Source of the DNA: Streptomyces triculaminicus
GTDB lineage: Bacteria; Actinomycetota; Actinomycetes; Streptomycetales; Streptomycetaceae
Direction of reading: 5' to 3'
Assembly: GCF_017349075.1 (NCBI RefSeq)
Contig: NZ_JAFMOF010000002.1
Coordinates: 682,001-746,000, forward strand
Length of the DNA stretch: 64,000 nucleotides
Both the position numbers and the translations under genes were made by a program. The number at the start of each line of letters is the position of its first letter. Position 1 is the stretch's first letter. This document shows, piece by piece, positions 25,249 to 32,943 of this stretch. The notes below the pieces were generated by a model. That model was not told where the DNA came from. It did not search any database and saw only the letters and a list, made by a program, of their open reading frames with translations.

Positions 25249-27894
25249 ATGATCAGGATCTGGCTGGCCGGTCTGCTGCGGCGGCGTGGCGGACGGCTTC
25301 TCGCGGTGGCGGCCGGGGTGGCCACGGCGGTGGCGCTGCTGGCGGCGCTCGGCGGCTTCCTCGGCGCCACGCGGGCGACGATGACCGCGCAGTCCGTGCG
25401 CGGCGTCACTGTGGACTGGCAGGTGCAGGTGGCGAGCGGCGCCGACGCCCGGTCGGTGCTGACCACCGTGCGGAACGCCCCCGGGACGCGGGTGGCGCTG
25501 CCGGTCGGATACGCCGGCACCAGCGGTCTTTCCGCCACCGCCCAAGGCACCGCCCAGACCACCGGACCAGGCATGGTGCTGGGTGTGCCGGCCGGTTACC
25601 GCTCGGCGTTCCCGGGAGCGATCCGGGTGCTGGCCGGGCACGGGAACGGGGTGCTGCTGGCCCAGCAGACCGCCGCCAACCTGCACGCGGCCCCTGGGGA
25701 CACGGTGGCCGTCGGACGGGCCGGGCTGCCGCCGCTCAAGGTCCGTGTGGACGGTGTGGTGGACCTTCCGCACGCCGACTCGCTTTTCCAGACGGTCGGC
25801 GCGCCGCCGCAGTCGCAGCCGACGGCCCCGCCGGACAATGTGGTGCTGCTGCCCGAGGGCCGCTGGCGCGCGGCCTTCGACCCGCTCGCCAAGGTACGCC
25901 CCGACCTCGTCCACGACCAGATCCACGTACGGCGCAGCCACGTTCTGCCGCACGACCCGGCCGCCGCCTACACGGCGGTGACGGGCAGCGCGCACAACAC
26001 CGAGGTGCGCCTCGCCGGAGCAGGTCAGGTGGGCGACAACCTGGGTGCGGTACTGGATTCGGCCCGCTCGGACGCCCTTTACGCGCAAATGCTCTTCCTG
26101 TTCCTCGGGGTGCCCGGTGCGCTGCTGGCCGGGTCGCTCACCGCCGCGGTCGCCGGAGCGGGGGTGGCCCGACGGCGCAGGGAACAGGCCCTGCTGCGCG
26201 CCCGGGGTGCCACGGCGGGGCGGCTGCTGGGGCTGGCGGCCGTGGAGGCCGTGGTCGTGGCCACAGTGGGCGGGGCGGCCGGGCTGGGGGTCGCGGCGCT
26301 GCTGGGCCGTACGGCCTTCGGCACGGCCGGATCCTTCAATACCGGCTGGGCGCTGGCAGCGCTCGCCGTGGGCGCGGTCATCGCAGGCGCGGCCGTGCTG
26401 CTGCCCGCCCGCCGCGACCTCAAGACATCCACAGTCGTGGCCGGACGGACAGCGGTGGAGCACCGCCGGGTGCCGCGTGCCACGTGGTGGGCCCTGGCCG
26501 TCGGGCTGCTGGCCGTGTCGCTGCTGGTGTTCCGGATCACCAGCCGTACGAACTACGCCCTCGTCCTCGCCCCCGAAGGCACGCCCACCCTGTCGGTGGA
26601 CTACTGGGCGTTCGCCGGACCGGCCCTGCTGTGGACGGGCGGGGCGCTGCTGACCTGGCTGCTGATGGACCTGGTGCTGCGGCGCGGCCGGCCGGTACTG
26701 GCGCGGCTGCTGCGGCCGGCGGCCGGACCCCTGTCCGGTACGGTCGCGGCGAGTCTGTCGCGGCAGCGGGGCACGGTCCTGCGGGCCGTGGTGCTGCTCG
26801 CACTGGCGACCGCGTTCGCTGCCTCGACCGCGGTGTTCAACTCCACCTACCGCCAGCAGGCCCAGGCCGATGCGGTGCTCACCAACGGCGCCGACGTCAC
26901 CGTCACCGAGTCCCCCAGTGCCACCGCGGGTGCCTCCGACGCGGCACGGGTGGCGGCACTGCCCGGAGTACGGCGCGTGGAACCGCTCCAGCACCGCTTC
27001 GCCTACGTCGGCCCCGACCTCCAGGACCTGTACGGGGTCCGGCCCTCCACCATCGTGGACACAGGACGCCTTCAGAACGCGTACTTCTCCGGAGGAACCG
27101 CCCGGCAGCTGATGGACCGCCTCAACCAGCAGCAAGACGGCCTGCTGGTCAGCGCCGAGACCGCCAACGACTTCCAGCTCCACCCCGGCGACCGGATCCA
27201 GCTGCGCCTGCAGGACGGCCGCACCCACCAGCTGCGACCCGTCGCCTTCCACTTCGCAGGCGTCGTCAAGGAGTTCCCCACCGCCCCCAAGGACAGCTTC
27301 CTGGTGGCCAACGCCTCCTACGTGGCCCGCGCGACGGGTATCAGCGCGGTCGGCACGCTGCTGGTCGACACCGGCGGCACCGGCCAGCAGGCCGTGGCCC
27401 GGCACGTCCGGGCAGAGCTCGGCCCCGCCGCGCACGTCACCGACCTGCCGTCGGCCCGCATGGTGACCGGATCCAGCCTCACCGCCGTGGACCTGGGCGG
27501 GCTCACCCGCGTCGAGCTCGCCTTCGCCCTGGTCATCGGAGCGGCGGCGGGCGGCCTGGTGCTCGCCCTCGGCCTGACCGAGCGGCGGCGCACCCTGGCG
27601 CTGGCCTCCGTGCTGGGAGCCAGGGGACGGCAGCTGTCCGGCTTCGTGTGGAGCGAAGCCGCCCTGGTCGCCCTGGCGGGCGCGGCCGGCGGCATCGTGC
27701 TGGGCTGGGCCCTGTCCCAGATGCTGGTCAAGGTCCTGTCCAGGGTCTTCGACCCGCCCCCGGCGTCCCTCGCCGTACCGTGGGGCTACCTCGGCGCACT
27801 GGCCGCGGCCACCGCGGCTGCACTGGCCGCGGCCGCGTGGACAGCAGTACGCCACGCCCGGCGGCCACCTCTGACCGAGCTACGCGAACTGTGA
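25249..27894 (+). CDS. Large FtsX-type ABC permease
   Basis: The protein has 881 aa. The ATG at 25249 has AAGGAG seven bases upstream; the ATG at 25243 is only two codons longer. One N-terminal helix (about 15-40) is followed by an extracytoplasmic domain of ~230 residues. Then come a three-helix FtsX unit (about 280-410), further helices (about 415-520), a second extracytoplasmic domain and a final FtsX unit (about 755-875, AFALVIGAAAGGLVLALGL). The duplicated architecture is that of LolE/MacB-like mechanotransmission permeases. With its lipoprotein and two ATPases it probably exports or extracts a lipophilic compound or an antimicrobial; the regulator/kinase pair facing it may sense that compound. 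Confidence 0.88.
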   Translation: MIRIWLAGLLRRRGGRLLAVAAGVATAVALLAALGGFLGATRATMTAQSVRGVTVDWQVQVASGADARSVLTTVRNAPGTRVALPVGYAGTSGLSATAQGTAQTTGPGMVLGVPAGYRSAFPGAIRVLAGHGNGVLLAQQTAANLHAAPGDTVAVGRAGLPPLKVRVDGVVDLPHADSLFQTVGAPPQSQPTAPPDNVVLLPEGRWRAAFDPLAKVRPDLVHDQIHVRRSHVLPHDPAAAYTAVTGSAHNTEVRLAGAGQVGDNLGAVLDSARSDALYAQMLFLFLGVPGALLAGSLTAAVAGAGVARRRREQALLRARGATAGRLLGLAAVEAVVVATVGGAAGLGVAALLGRTAFGTAGSFNTGWALAALAVGAVIAGAAVLLPARRDLKTSTVVAGRTAVEHRRVPRATWWALAVGLLAVSLLVFRITSRTNYALVLAPEGTPTLSVDYWAFAGPALLWTGGALLTWLLMDLVLRRGRPVLARLLRPAAGPLSGTVAASLSRQRGTVLRAVVLLALATAFAASTAVFNSTYRQQAQADAVLTNGADVTVTESPSATAGASDAARVAALPGVRRVEPLQHRFAYVGPDLQDLYGVRPSTIVDTGRLQNAYFSGGTARQLMDRLNQQQDGLLVSAETANDFQLHPGDRIQLRLQDGRTHQLRPVAFHFAGVVKEFPTAPKDSFLVANASYVARATGISAVGTLLVDTGGTGQQAVARHVRAELGPAAHVTDLPSARMVTGSSLTAVDLGGLTRVELAFALVIGAAAGGLVLALGLTERRRTLALASVLGARGRQLSGFVWSEAALVALAGAAGGIVLGWALSQMLVKVLSRVFDPPPASLAVPWGYLGALAAATAAALAAAAWTAVRHARRPPLTELREL

Positions 27895-27906
27895 GCGGGA
27901 AGCCCG

Positions 27907-27936
27907 CCGCCCGCCGCAGCGCGTCGCGGCGGGCGG
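27907..27936. terminator. Bidirectional terminator hairpin
   Basis: An 11-bp perfect stem (CCGCCCGCCGC with GCGGCGGGCGG) encloses an 8-nt loop. It is centred between the permease stop (27894) and the stop of the convergent kinase gene (27962). Confidence 0.75.
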
Positions 27937-27961
27937 TTCGTTCAGCGGACAACGCGGTGCG

Positions 27962-29266
27962 TCACTGTCCTGGCTCCTCGTAACGGCTGGCGATGAGCCA
28001 GGTGAAACGCGGGTGCGGCGATCGTCCGGAGAGCATCAGGCGCCCGCCCTCGGCCTCCGCCAGGGAGCGGGCGAGTGCGAGCCCGATCCCGTGGCCCGTG
28101 CCACCGTTCCGGCGCCTGGCGAACACGTCCTGGTCCTCGGGCAGGGCGGGGCCCTCGTCCTCGATGTCCACGGCGAGTACTCCGGCCGCGTCCCTCGCGG
28201 TGACGGTCACCGCGCCGCTGCCATGGACAACGGCGTTGGCCAGCAGGACATCCAGGACCTGCCGCCCGGCGCGCGCTGAGCCGACCGCCTCGGGCAGGTC
28301 CTCCTCGGCAATGACCAGCAGGGGCCGCCCGGCAGCGGCCAGTTCGCCGTGCCAGCGCCGTTCGGCCTCGGCGAGCAGCTCGCCGATGTCCAGCGACGCC
28401 CGCTCCGGCACATCCCGGGCCAGGGCCAGGAGGTCGCCCAGCGTGGTCTCCATGTGGGTCAAGGACGCCAGGGCGGTACGCATCGCGTCGTGCGGGTCCG
28501 TCGGCGCGGTCGCGGACAGCGCACCCTCCAGTTCCAGCCGCACCCGGGTCAGCGCGGTACGCAGCTGGTGCGAGGCGTCCGAGCTGAAGGCCCGCTCACG
28601 TCGCAGTAGCCGGTCGATATGTCCGGCGGCGCTGCCCAGCGCGTCGGCGACCTCGTCGGCCTCCGGTAGTCCGCTGGGGGCGGCGCGGGCCGTCAGGTCA
28701 CCGCCCTCCAGCCGTGCGGCCGTCGCCGCCAGCGCCTCCAGAGGGCCGGCGAGGCGCCTGCTGGACCGCACCGACAGCGCGACGCCCACCCCGACCGCGA
28801 CCGCCGCCAGCCCCAGCATGCCGGTCCAGGTGAGAGCCGCCCGGCGCAGTGGGCCATCGGCCGGGGAAGCGGCCCGCACCACCGCCCGTACCCGCTCCCC
28901 GGAGCCCACCGGGACCGCCGCCACCAGCTGGTCACCCAGCCGGCGCGACGCGGCCGAACCCGCGAGAGCCTCACGCACCGGACCGTCACCGCGCACGGGC
29001 CCTGCCCCGATGACCAGGCGCCCCGTGTCGTCGTACACACCGAGCCGGGTACCGGACTCGGTGGGCGGCAGTTCCATCGGGTCCCGCGTGTCGTGTACGT
29101 CCGCCGGGACGCTCACGGCCACCTGATCGGCCAGCTGCTGAAGCTCGCGCACCTCGTCCTGCCGGTACAGCCGCAGCACCACCACGGCCAGCGGCACGGA
29201 GAACAGCACCACCGCGCACACCACCGCCACCACAGTGGCCCGGAGGATGCGGCGGCGCACGGTCAC
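27962..29266 (-). CDS. Sensor histidine kinase facing the ABC operon
   Basis: The protein has 434 aa from a GTG at 29266 that overlaps the regulator stop as GTGA. Helices lie at about 10-33 and 145-168, with a ~110-residue external sensor between them and a HAMP segment (LAGPLEALAATAARLEGGDL) after them. The H-box is SSDASHQLRTALTRVRLELE, in which the usual Pro after Arg-Thr is Ala. The N-box is VLLANAVVHG, G1 EDEGPALPED and G2 GHGIGLALAR. It forms a pair with the regulator immediately upstream and converges on the permease gene, which suggests control of the lipoprotein/ABC operon. Confidence 0.9.
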   Translation of the reverse strand: MTVRRRILRATVVAVVCAVVLFSVPLAVVVLRLYRQDEVRELQQLADQVAVSVPADVHDTRDPMELPPTESGTRLGVYDDTGRLVIGAGPVRGDGPVREALAGSAASRRLGDQLVAAVPVGSGERVRAVVRAASPADGPLRRAALTWTGMLGLAAVAVGVGVALSVRSSRRLAGPLEALAATAARLEGGDLTARAAPSGLPEADEVADALGSAAGHIDRLLRRERAFSSDASHQLRTALTRVRLELEGALSATAPTDPHDAMRTALASLTHMETTLGDLLALARDVPERASLDIGELLAEAERRWHGELAAAGRPLLVIAEEDLPEAVGSARAGRQVLDVLLANAVVHGSGAVTVTARDAAGVLAVDIEDEGPALPEDQDVFARRRNGGTGHGIGLALARSLAEAEGGRLMLSGRSPHPRFTWLIASRYEEPGQ

Positions 29267-29946
29267 CGCCCCCCGGGCGGTTCGAGGCGGTACCCGACGT
29301 GCCGCAAGGTGGTGATCCGCACCTGGTCACCGAGCTTGCGGCGCAGCGCCGCCACATGGACGTCGAGAGTCTTGGTGGGACCGAACCAGTTCTCGTCCCA
29401 CACGTCGCTCATCAGATCCTCCCGGCTCACCGCCTGCCCCGCGGAGGCGGCCAGCCGGGCCAGCAAGTCGAATTCCTTGGGCCGCAGAGCCACCTCCCGC
29501 GTCGGCGTGAAGCAGCGCCGGGCCGCGCGGTCGATGAGCAGCGTGCCGTGGCGGATCCGCGCGGCGCCGCCGTTCCCTCCCGGTGACGCACGCCGCAGAT
29601 GCGCCGCGATGCGTGCCTGGAGCTCGGCGAGCCGGAACGGCTTGGTCAGGTAGTCGTCCGCGCCCGATTCCAGGGCCTGGATCACGTCCATCTCGCCGGT
29701 GCGGGCGGTCAGCACCACCAGCACGGCATCGGGCAGACGTTCCCGCAACTGTCGGCACAGCTCGAACCCGTCGGCATCCGGCAGCCCCAGATCGAGCAGC
29801 ACCAGCTCGGCGGGGCCCCGGGCGGCCCTGGCCAGCGCCGCCGCACCGTCGGGACACCACTCGCTGTCGTGGCCCAGGGCCCGCAGCGTCGCGGCGAGCC
29901 TGTCTCCGATGGTCTCGTCGTCCTCGACGATCACGATGCGTGCCAC
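29263..29946 (-). CDS. OmpR-family response regulator
   Basis: The protein has 227 aa from a GTG at 29946. Receiver motifs are IVEDDE, VLLDLGLPDADG (phosphorylated Asp), LTART and YLTKPFR. The winged helix contains LRPKEFDLLARLA and KTLDVHVAALRRKLG. A -10-like TAGCGT lies 15-20 bases upstream of the start on the same strand, so the message has a very short leader. It overlaps its kinase and probably acts on the 11-bp direct repeats at 22982-23003. Confidence 0.92.
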   Translation of the reverse strand: MARIVIVEDDETIGDRLAATLRALGHDSEWCPDGAAALARAARGPAELVLLDLGLPDADGFELCRQLRERLPDAVLVVLTARTGEMDVIQALESGADDYLTKPFRLAELQARIAAHLRRASPGGNGGAARIRHGTLLIDRAARRCFTPTREVALRPKEFDLLARLAASAGQAVSREDLMSDVWDENWFGPTKTLDVHVAALRRKLGDQVRITTLRHVGYRLEPPGGR

Positions 29947-30138
29947 AGCCTCACGCTAACCGCAGCGAGAGGGCAGCATCCCGACGGCAGCTCGTGTGTT
30001 TCACGGGGGTCGGCCAGTTCCGGCAGCTTGTGGACATCGTGCACCGCTTCCAGCGCACACACCGTGGTGGCGGTCATCAGCACGCGGCCGCCCTCAGCCG
30101 CCCCGGGTGGCTTGCGCGGGGGCGGGGCCAGCAGGTGA

Positions 30139-30264
30139 CGCATCACCACCGCCGTCCTACGGGACGCCACGCACTGGGACGAAGTCGTCGCCATGCTCGG
30201 CCACGAACACCTGCGCCGTCACGGACTGCGCCACACGGGCCTGACCTGGATGGCCGACGCCGGC
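30139..30264 (+). pseudogene. Tyrosine recombinase (integrase) fragment
   Basis: An open stretch following a TGA at 30136-30138 encodes RITTAVLRDATHWDEVV, AMLGHEHLRRHGLRHT and GLTWMADAG. This is the catalytic R-HxxR region typical of actinomycete phage and plasmid integrases (LRRHxLRHTGLTW). The N-terminal arm and the following H/W and tyrosine motifs are missing. The homology ends at about 30258-30264, exactly where the truncated PAP2 gene on the other strand begins. It is a relic of an integrative element. Confidence 0.85.
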
Positions 30265-30658
30265 AGCGGAGGGTGGCGTGGTTGCTGGGGAAGGACCAAT
30301 CGCCGGGGGCGGGGCAGGCTTCCAGCGTGATCACGTGCAGCGACTGGCAGGGGCGGGCTTCGCGGACCAGCAGTTTGAGCAGGCTGCTGATGGCGAAGGC
30401 GCCAACCGTGATCACGGGCATGGCCAGAGCCTGCGCCGCCTGCTCGGGGTGGCGGTTTCGGGCCTGCCACCAGCCCAGCAGCATGAGGATGGCGAACAGG
30501 GCCAGGCCGTAGGCGGAGTAGTCGTCGATGAGGCGGTTGATCCAGGCCGGTGCCTGTTGTGCGGAGTGGACCACGCCGAGGTAGGTCGGACCGTCGATGC
30601 CGGCTCCATCGAAGATCCCGTTCGCCTGAGCGGCTGGTTCCGCTGTCATGCCATGCAT
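30264..30658 (-). pseudogene. PAP2-family phosphatase gene truncated after its second motif
   Basis: The gene starts at an ATG at 30658 overlapping the DedA stop (TGATG). It has the early helices (ALFAILMLLGWWQARN), phosphatase motif I (KLLVREARP) and motif II (PSNHAT) and then loses homology. The third motif with the catalytic His is replaced by antisense integrase sequence; the open frame wanders on to 30143. It matches the first two thirds of the PAP2 at 15630-16250. No phosphatase activity is expected. Confidence 0.85.
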
Positions 30659-31329
30659 CAGGCGCTTTTCTTCCGGTGCGCTCGCCGGGAGCGCAGAAGC
30701 TCGAACGCGACCGGGACGAGTGAGATGACGACGATGAGGGCGATGATCGGCAGGAGGTAGTGGTCGATATTGGGGATGGAGGCGCCGAGGGTGTATCCGG
30801 CCAGGACCAGGCCGATCGTCCACACCAGGCCGCCCAGGATCTGCCAGAGGGTGAAGGCGCGTACCGGGACGTCGAGGATGCCCGCGAGCGGGTTCAGCAC
30901 GGTCCGTACGATCGGCAGGAACCGGGCCAGCACGATCGCCTTCGCGTACCCGTACTTCTGGAGGATCTCCGCCGCGCGGGCGGCGCCGTCACTGATCTTG
31001 CGGGACTTCGTACGGGCCAGGAACGCCGGGCCTGCCCGCCGGCCGAGCAAGTAGCCGGTCTGGGCGCCGGCAAGGGCGCCCACCGCCGCGGCGAGCAGCA
31101 CCCAGGGCAGTGACAGGCGCCCGGGGGAGGCTGCCGAGCCGGCGCACAGCAGTCCGGCGGTGAACAGCAGCGAGTCACCGGGCAGGAAGAACCCGATGAG
31201 CAGGCCGGTCTCGGCGAACAGGATCACTGCGATCCCGATCGTCCCGAACGCCGCGAGCAGGGACTGCGCGTCGAGCGGGTTCACCGCGAAGTGCACCGGC
31301 GGTGGTGCAGCGAGCTGCGTGAGGATCAT
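30658..31329 (-). CDS. DedA-family membrane protein (polyprenyl-phosphate carrier recycling type)
   Basis: The protein has 223 aa. The ATG at 31329 is chosen by correspondence with the related gene at 17817, both behind GAAAGGG; an ATG at 31374 is also in frame. Family landmarks are ETGLLIGFFLPGDSLLFTAGLL, GAQTGYLLGRRAGPAF, and FLPIVRTVLNPLAGILDVPVRAFTLWQILGGLVW. Bacterial DedA proteins include the UptA-type flippases that return undecaprenyl phosphate across the membrane. It shares a divergent control region with the BlaI-type repressor and was once co-transcribed with a PAP2 phosphatase, supporting a lipid-carrier recycling role. Confidence 0.88.
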   Translation of the reverse strand: MILTQLAAPPPVHFAVNPLDAQSLLAAFGTIGIAVILFAETGLLIGFFLPGDSLLFTAGLLCAGSAASPGRLSLPWVLLAAAVGALAGAQTGYLLGRRAGPAFLARTKSRKISDGAARAAEILQKYGYAKAIVLARFLPIVRTVLNPLAGILDVPVRAFTLWQILGGLVWTIGLVLAGYTLGASIPNIDHYLLPIIALIVVISLVPVAFELLRSRRAHRKKSA

Positions 31330-31421
31330 CGGCGCGGGAATCCCTTTCGATAGGGGGCTCACCGCCGCAGGCACGACAGAGTGCCGGGCGGCATCGGAGG
31401 CGCACGGACCACATACCCTGT

Positions 31422-31458
31422 GTCTACAGGACGGTAGTCCGTCTACTTCACTGTAGAC
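31422..31458. promoter_or_regulatory. Tandem BlaI-type operators, intact module
   Basis: GTCTACAGGACGGTAGTC (31422-31439) and GTCTACTTCACTGTAGAC (31441-31458) lie 19 bp apart between DedA (start 31329) and the repressor gene (start 31482). The perfect box is next to the repressor, as in the other module copy. Confidence 0.8.
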
Positions 31459-31481
31459 GATCTCGGTGGGAGGATGGTTCG

Positions 31482-31853
31482 ATGGCGCAGACCGACGGTG
31501 AGCGCAGGCCTGCGGGCGAGCTGGAGTCCAGTGTTCTGGCGGCGTTGTGGGCGGCGGGCAGACCGCAGTCGGCGGCCGAGGTCAGGGCGGCGATACCGCA
31601 GCCACTGGCCCGCACTACGGTGGCGACCCTGCTGGCACGCCTTCACGAGAAGGGGACGGTCGGCCGCCGCCCGGGCGGCCGGGGGTTCGTCTACTTCCCG
31701 GTGGAGGACTCCCACGGCCTGACCGCGCGCCGGATGCACCGCGAGCTGGACCAGGACGACGACCGGGGCATCGTGCTGGCCCGGTTCGTGGACGGACTCA
31801 GCCCCGAGGACGAGGCGGAGCTCAGGCGCCTGCTGGAGGGAGGCGGTCAGTGA
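31482..31853 (+). CDS. BlaI/MecI/CopY-family transcriptional repressor
   Basis: The protein has 123 aa; ATG behind GGGAGG (8-base gap). The winged helix occupies residues 12-75 (LESSVLAALWAAGRPQSAAEV, RTTVATLLARLHEKG as recognition helix and wing base). A helical dimer/cleavage segment follows (VLARFVDGLSPEDEAELRRLL). BlaI proteins bind dyads as dimers and are inactivated by cleavage by an M56 protease, which here is the next gene, overlapping as GTGA. The boxes at 31422-31458, 32862, 17726-17762 and 16339 are its likely operators, which would make it autoregulated. Confidence 0.92.
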   Translation: MAQTDGERRPAGELESSVLAALWAAGRPQSAAEVRAAIPQPLARTTVATLLARLHEKGTVGRRPGGRGFVYFPVEDSHGLTARRMHRELDQDDDRGIVLARFVDGLSPEDEAELRRLLEGGGQ

Positions 31854-32788
31854 TCGCCCTGCTGCTCCTCCCCCTCGTACTGCCGTGGATGCTGCCACCC
31901 CTCGCGCGGCGGGCGGTCGAGCGGGTGCGGCCCGAGATCGCGCTGTGGACGGTGACCACCGCCACTGCCGCGCTGGCGGTCGGGGTTGTGGCGTGCCTGG
32001 GGGCCCTGCTCCTTCCGCTCGCCCTGGCGATTCCCCCGCTCGCCGCTCTCGCGGAGCTGATCCAACCGCTCCAGGCCGGGCCACGACTCGCGGTCCTCGG
32101 GGTCTCCGTGCTGGCTGCCGGACTCCTGGCGGTCACCGTCGTCACGGTGGTGCGGCACACCACGTCGGAGGCGAGGCGCCTGCGCGCCGCACACAGAGAG
32201 GTCTCCGGCCTTCCGCACGCCGGGGGCCTGTGCGTCCTGGAGGATCCCCGGCCGGACGCCTACGCCTTGCCACCCAGTCTGCGCCGCCCGGGCCGGATCG
32301 TGGTGACCACCGGCATGCTGCGCTCCCTGGACCCGCGCGAGCGCGAGGCCCTTCTCGCCCACGAGCGCGCCCACCTTGCCGGGCACCACCACGTCTTCCT
32401 CGCCGCAGCCCAGCTCGCCGGCTGGTGTCACCCGGCGCTGGCCGCCGTCGCCCCCCATGTGTCATTGGCCGCCGAACGCGCCGCGGACGAACGTGCGGCC
32501 CGGGCCGTGGATGATCGAACACTCACCGCACAAGCGGTGGGGCGCGCGGCACTGGCCGCCACCCGCGGACGCGAGCGGGGGCCGTCGGTGCTTGCCGCCC
32601 GCGCCGTCACCGGACCCGTCCCCGCCCGGGTCAAGGCCCTGCTCACCCAGGCACCCGCCCGCCGCCTCGCCCCCGCACTGCTGGCCATAGCCCTGCTGTG
32701 TACCGCGGCAGGCACCTCTTCCGTGGCAGGAACCGTCTTGCTGCACCGCGGCGTCGAGATCGCCCAGGGCGAGCAGCCTTCCGACTGA
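31850..32788 (+). CDS. M56-family (BlaR1-type) membrane zinc protease
   Basis: The protein has 312 aa from a GTG overlapping the repressor stop. It has a hydrophobic N-terminal helix, two more at about 37-65 and 80-105, the zinc motif LLAHERAHLAGHHH, downstream Glu in AAERAADERAA, and a C-terminal helix near 280. It has no penicillin-binding sensor domain, unlike staphylococcal BlaR1, so the inducing signal is probably sensed by the membrane part itself. Expected role: cleavage of the adjacent repressor upon envelope stress. It is the intact counterpart of the frameshifted gene at 16404. Confidence 0.88.
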   Translation: MIALLLLPLVLPWMLPPLARRAVERVRPEIALWTVTTATAALAVGVVACLGALLLPLALAIPPLAALAELIQPLQAGPRLAVLGVSVLAAGLLAVTVVTVVRHTTSEARRLRAAHREVSGLPHAGGLCVLEDPRPDAYALPPSLRRPGRIVVTTGMLRSLDPREREALLAHERAHLAGHHHVFLAAAQLAGWCHPALAAVAPHVSLAAERAADERAARAVDDRTLTAQAVGRAALAATRGRERGPSVLAARAVTGPVPARVKALLTQAPARRLAPALLAIALLCTAAGTSSVAGTVLLHRGVEIAQGEQPSD

Positions 32789-32840
32789 CCCCACCCCGCG
32801 CCCCGCGCGGTAGCTACGCACCCCCTCCCACGTAATGGAG

Positions 32841-32859
32841 TTAGGGCAGCCTTCCTTTA
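32841..32859 (+). promoter_or_regulatory. Possible iron-repressor box upstream of efeO
   Basis: TTAGGGCAGCCTTCCTTTA agrees with the actinomycete iron box (TTAGGTTAGSCTAACCTAA) at 13 of 19 positions. It ends three bases before the BlaI-type box. It is weaker than the boxes at 40347 and 40479. Confidence 0.4.
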
Positions 32860-32861
32860 GT

Positions 32862-32879
32862 GTCTACAGTTGAGTAGAC
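32862..32879 (+). promoter_or_regulatory. BlaI-type operator at the efeO promoter
   Basis: GTCTACAGTTGAGTAGAC has perfect 6-bp arms and 6-bp spacer, identical in design to the boxes of the repressor module. A -10-like TAGTGT (32858-32863) overlaps its left end. Confidence 0.75.
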
Positions 32880-32884
32880 TCCGC

Positions 32885-32910
32885 AGCGCCGGGCACCCCT
32901 GCCCGGCGCT
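32885..32910 (+). terminator. Terminator-like hairpin between M56 gene and efeO
   Basis: An 11-bp perfect stem (AGCGCCGGGCA with TGCCCGGCGCT) and CCCC loop are followed by TTCGTCTCTCT. It may end the protease message. If the efeO promoter is at about 32840-32870, it is instead inside the efeO leader and could attenuate it. Confidence 0.65.
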
Positions 32911-32943
32911 TTCGTCTCTCTGCCCCTATGAAACGAGGCGTCC

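Noticed and set aside
29947..30135. Coding fragment between the regulator gene and the integrase remnant
   Set aside because: A minus-strand frame here contains CALEAVHDVHKLPELADP, which looks somewhat protein-like, but there is no start context or recognised family and it runs into the regulator gene.
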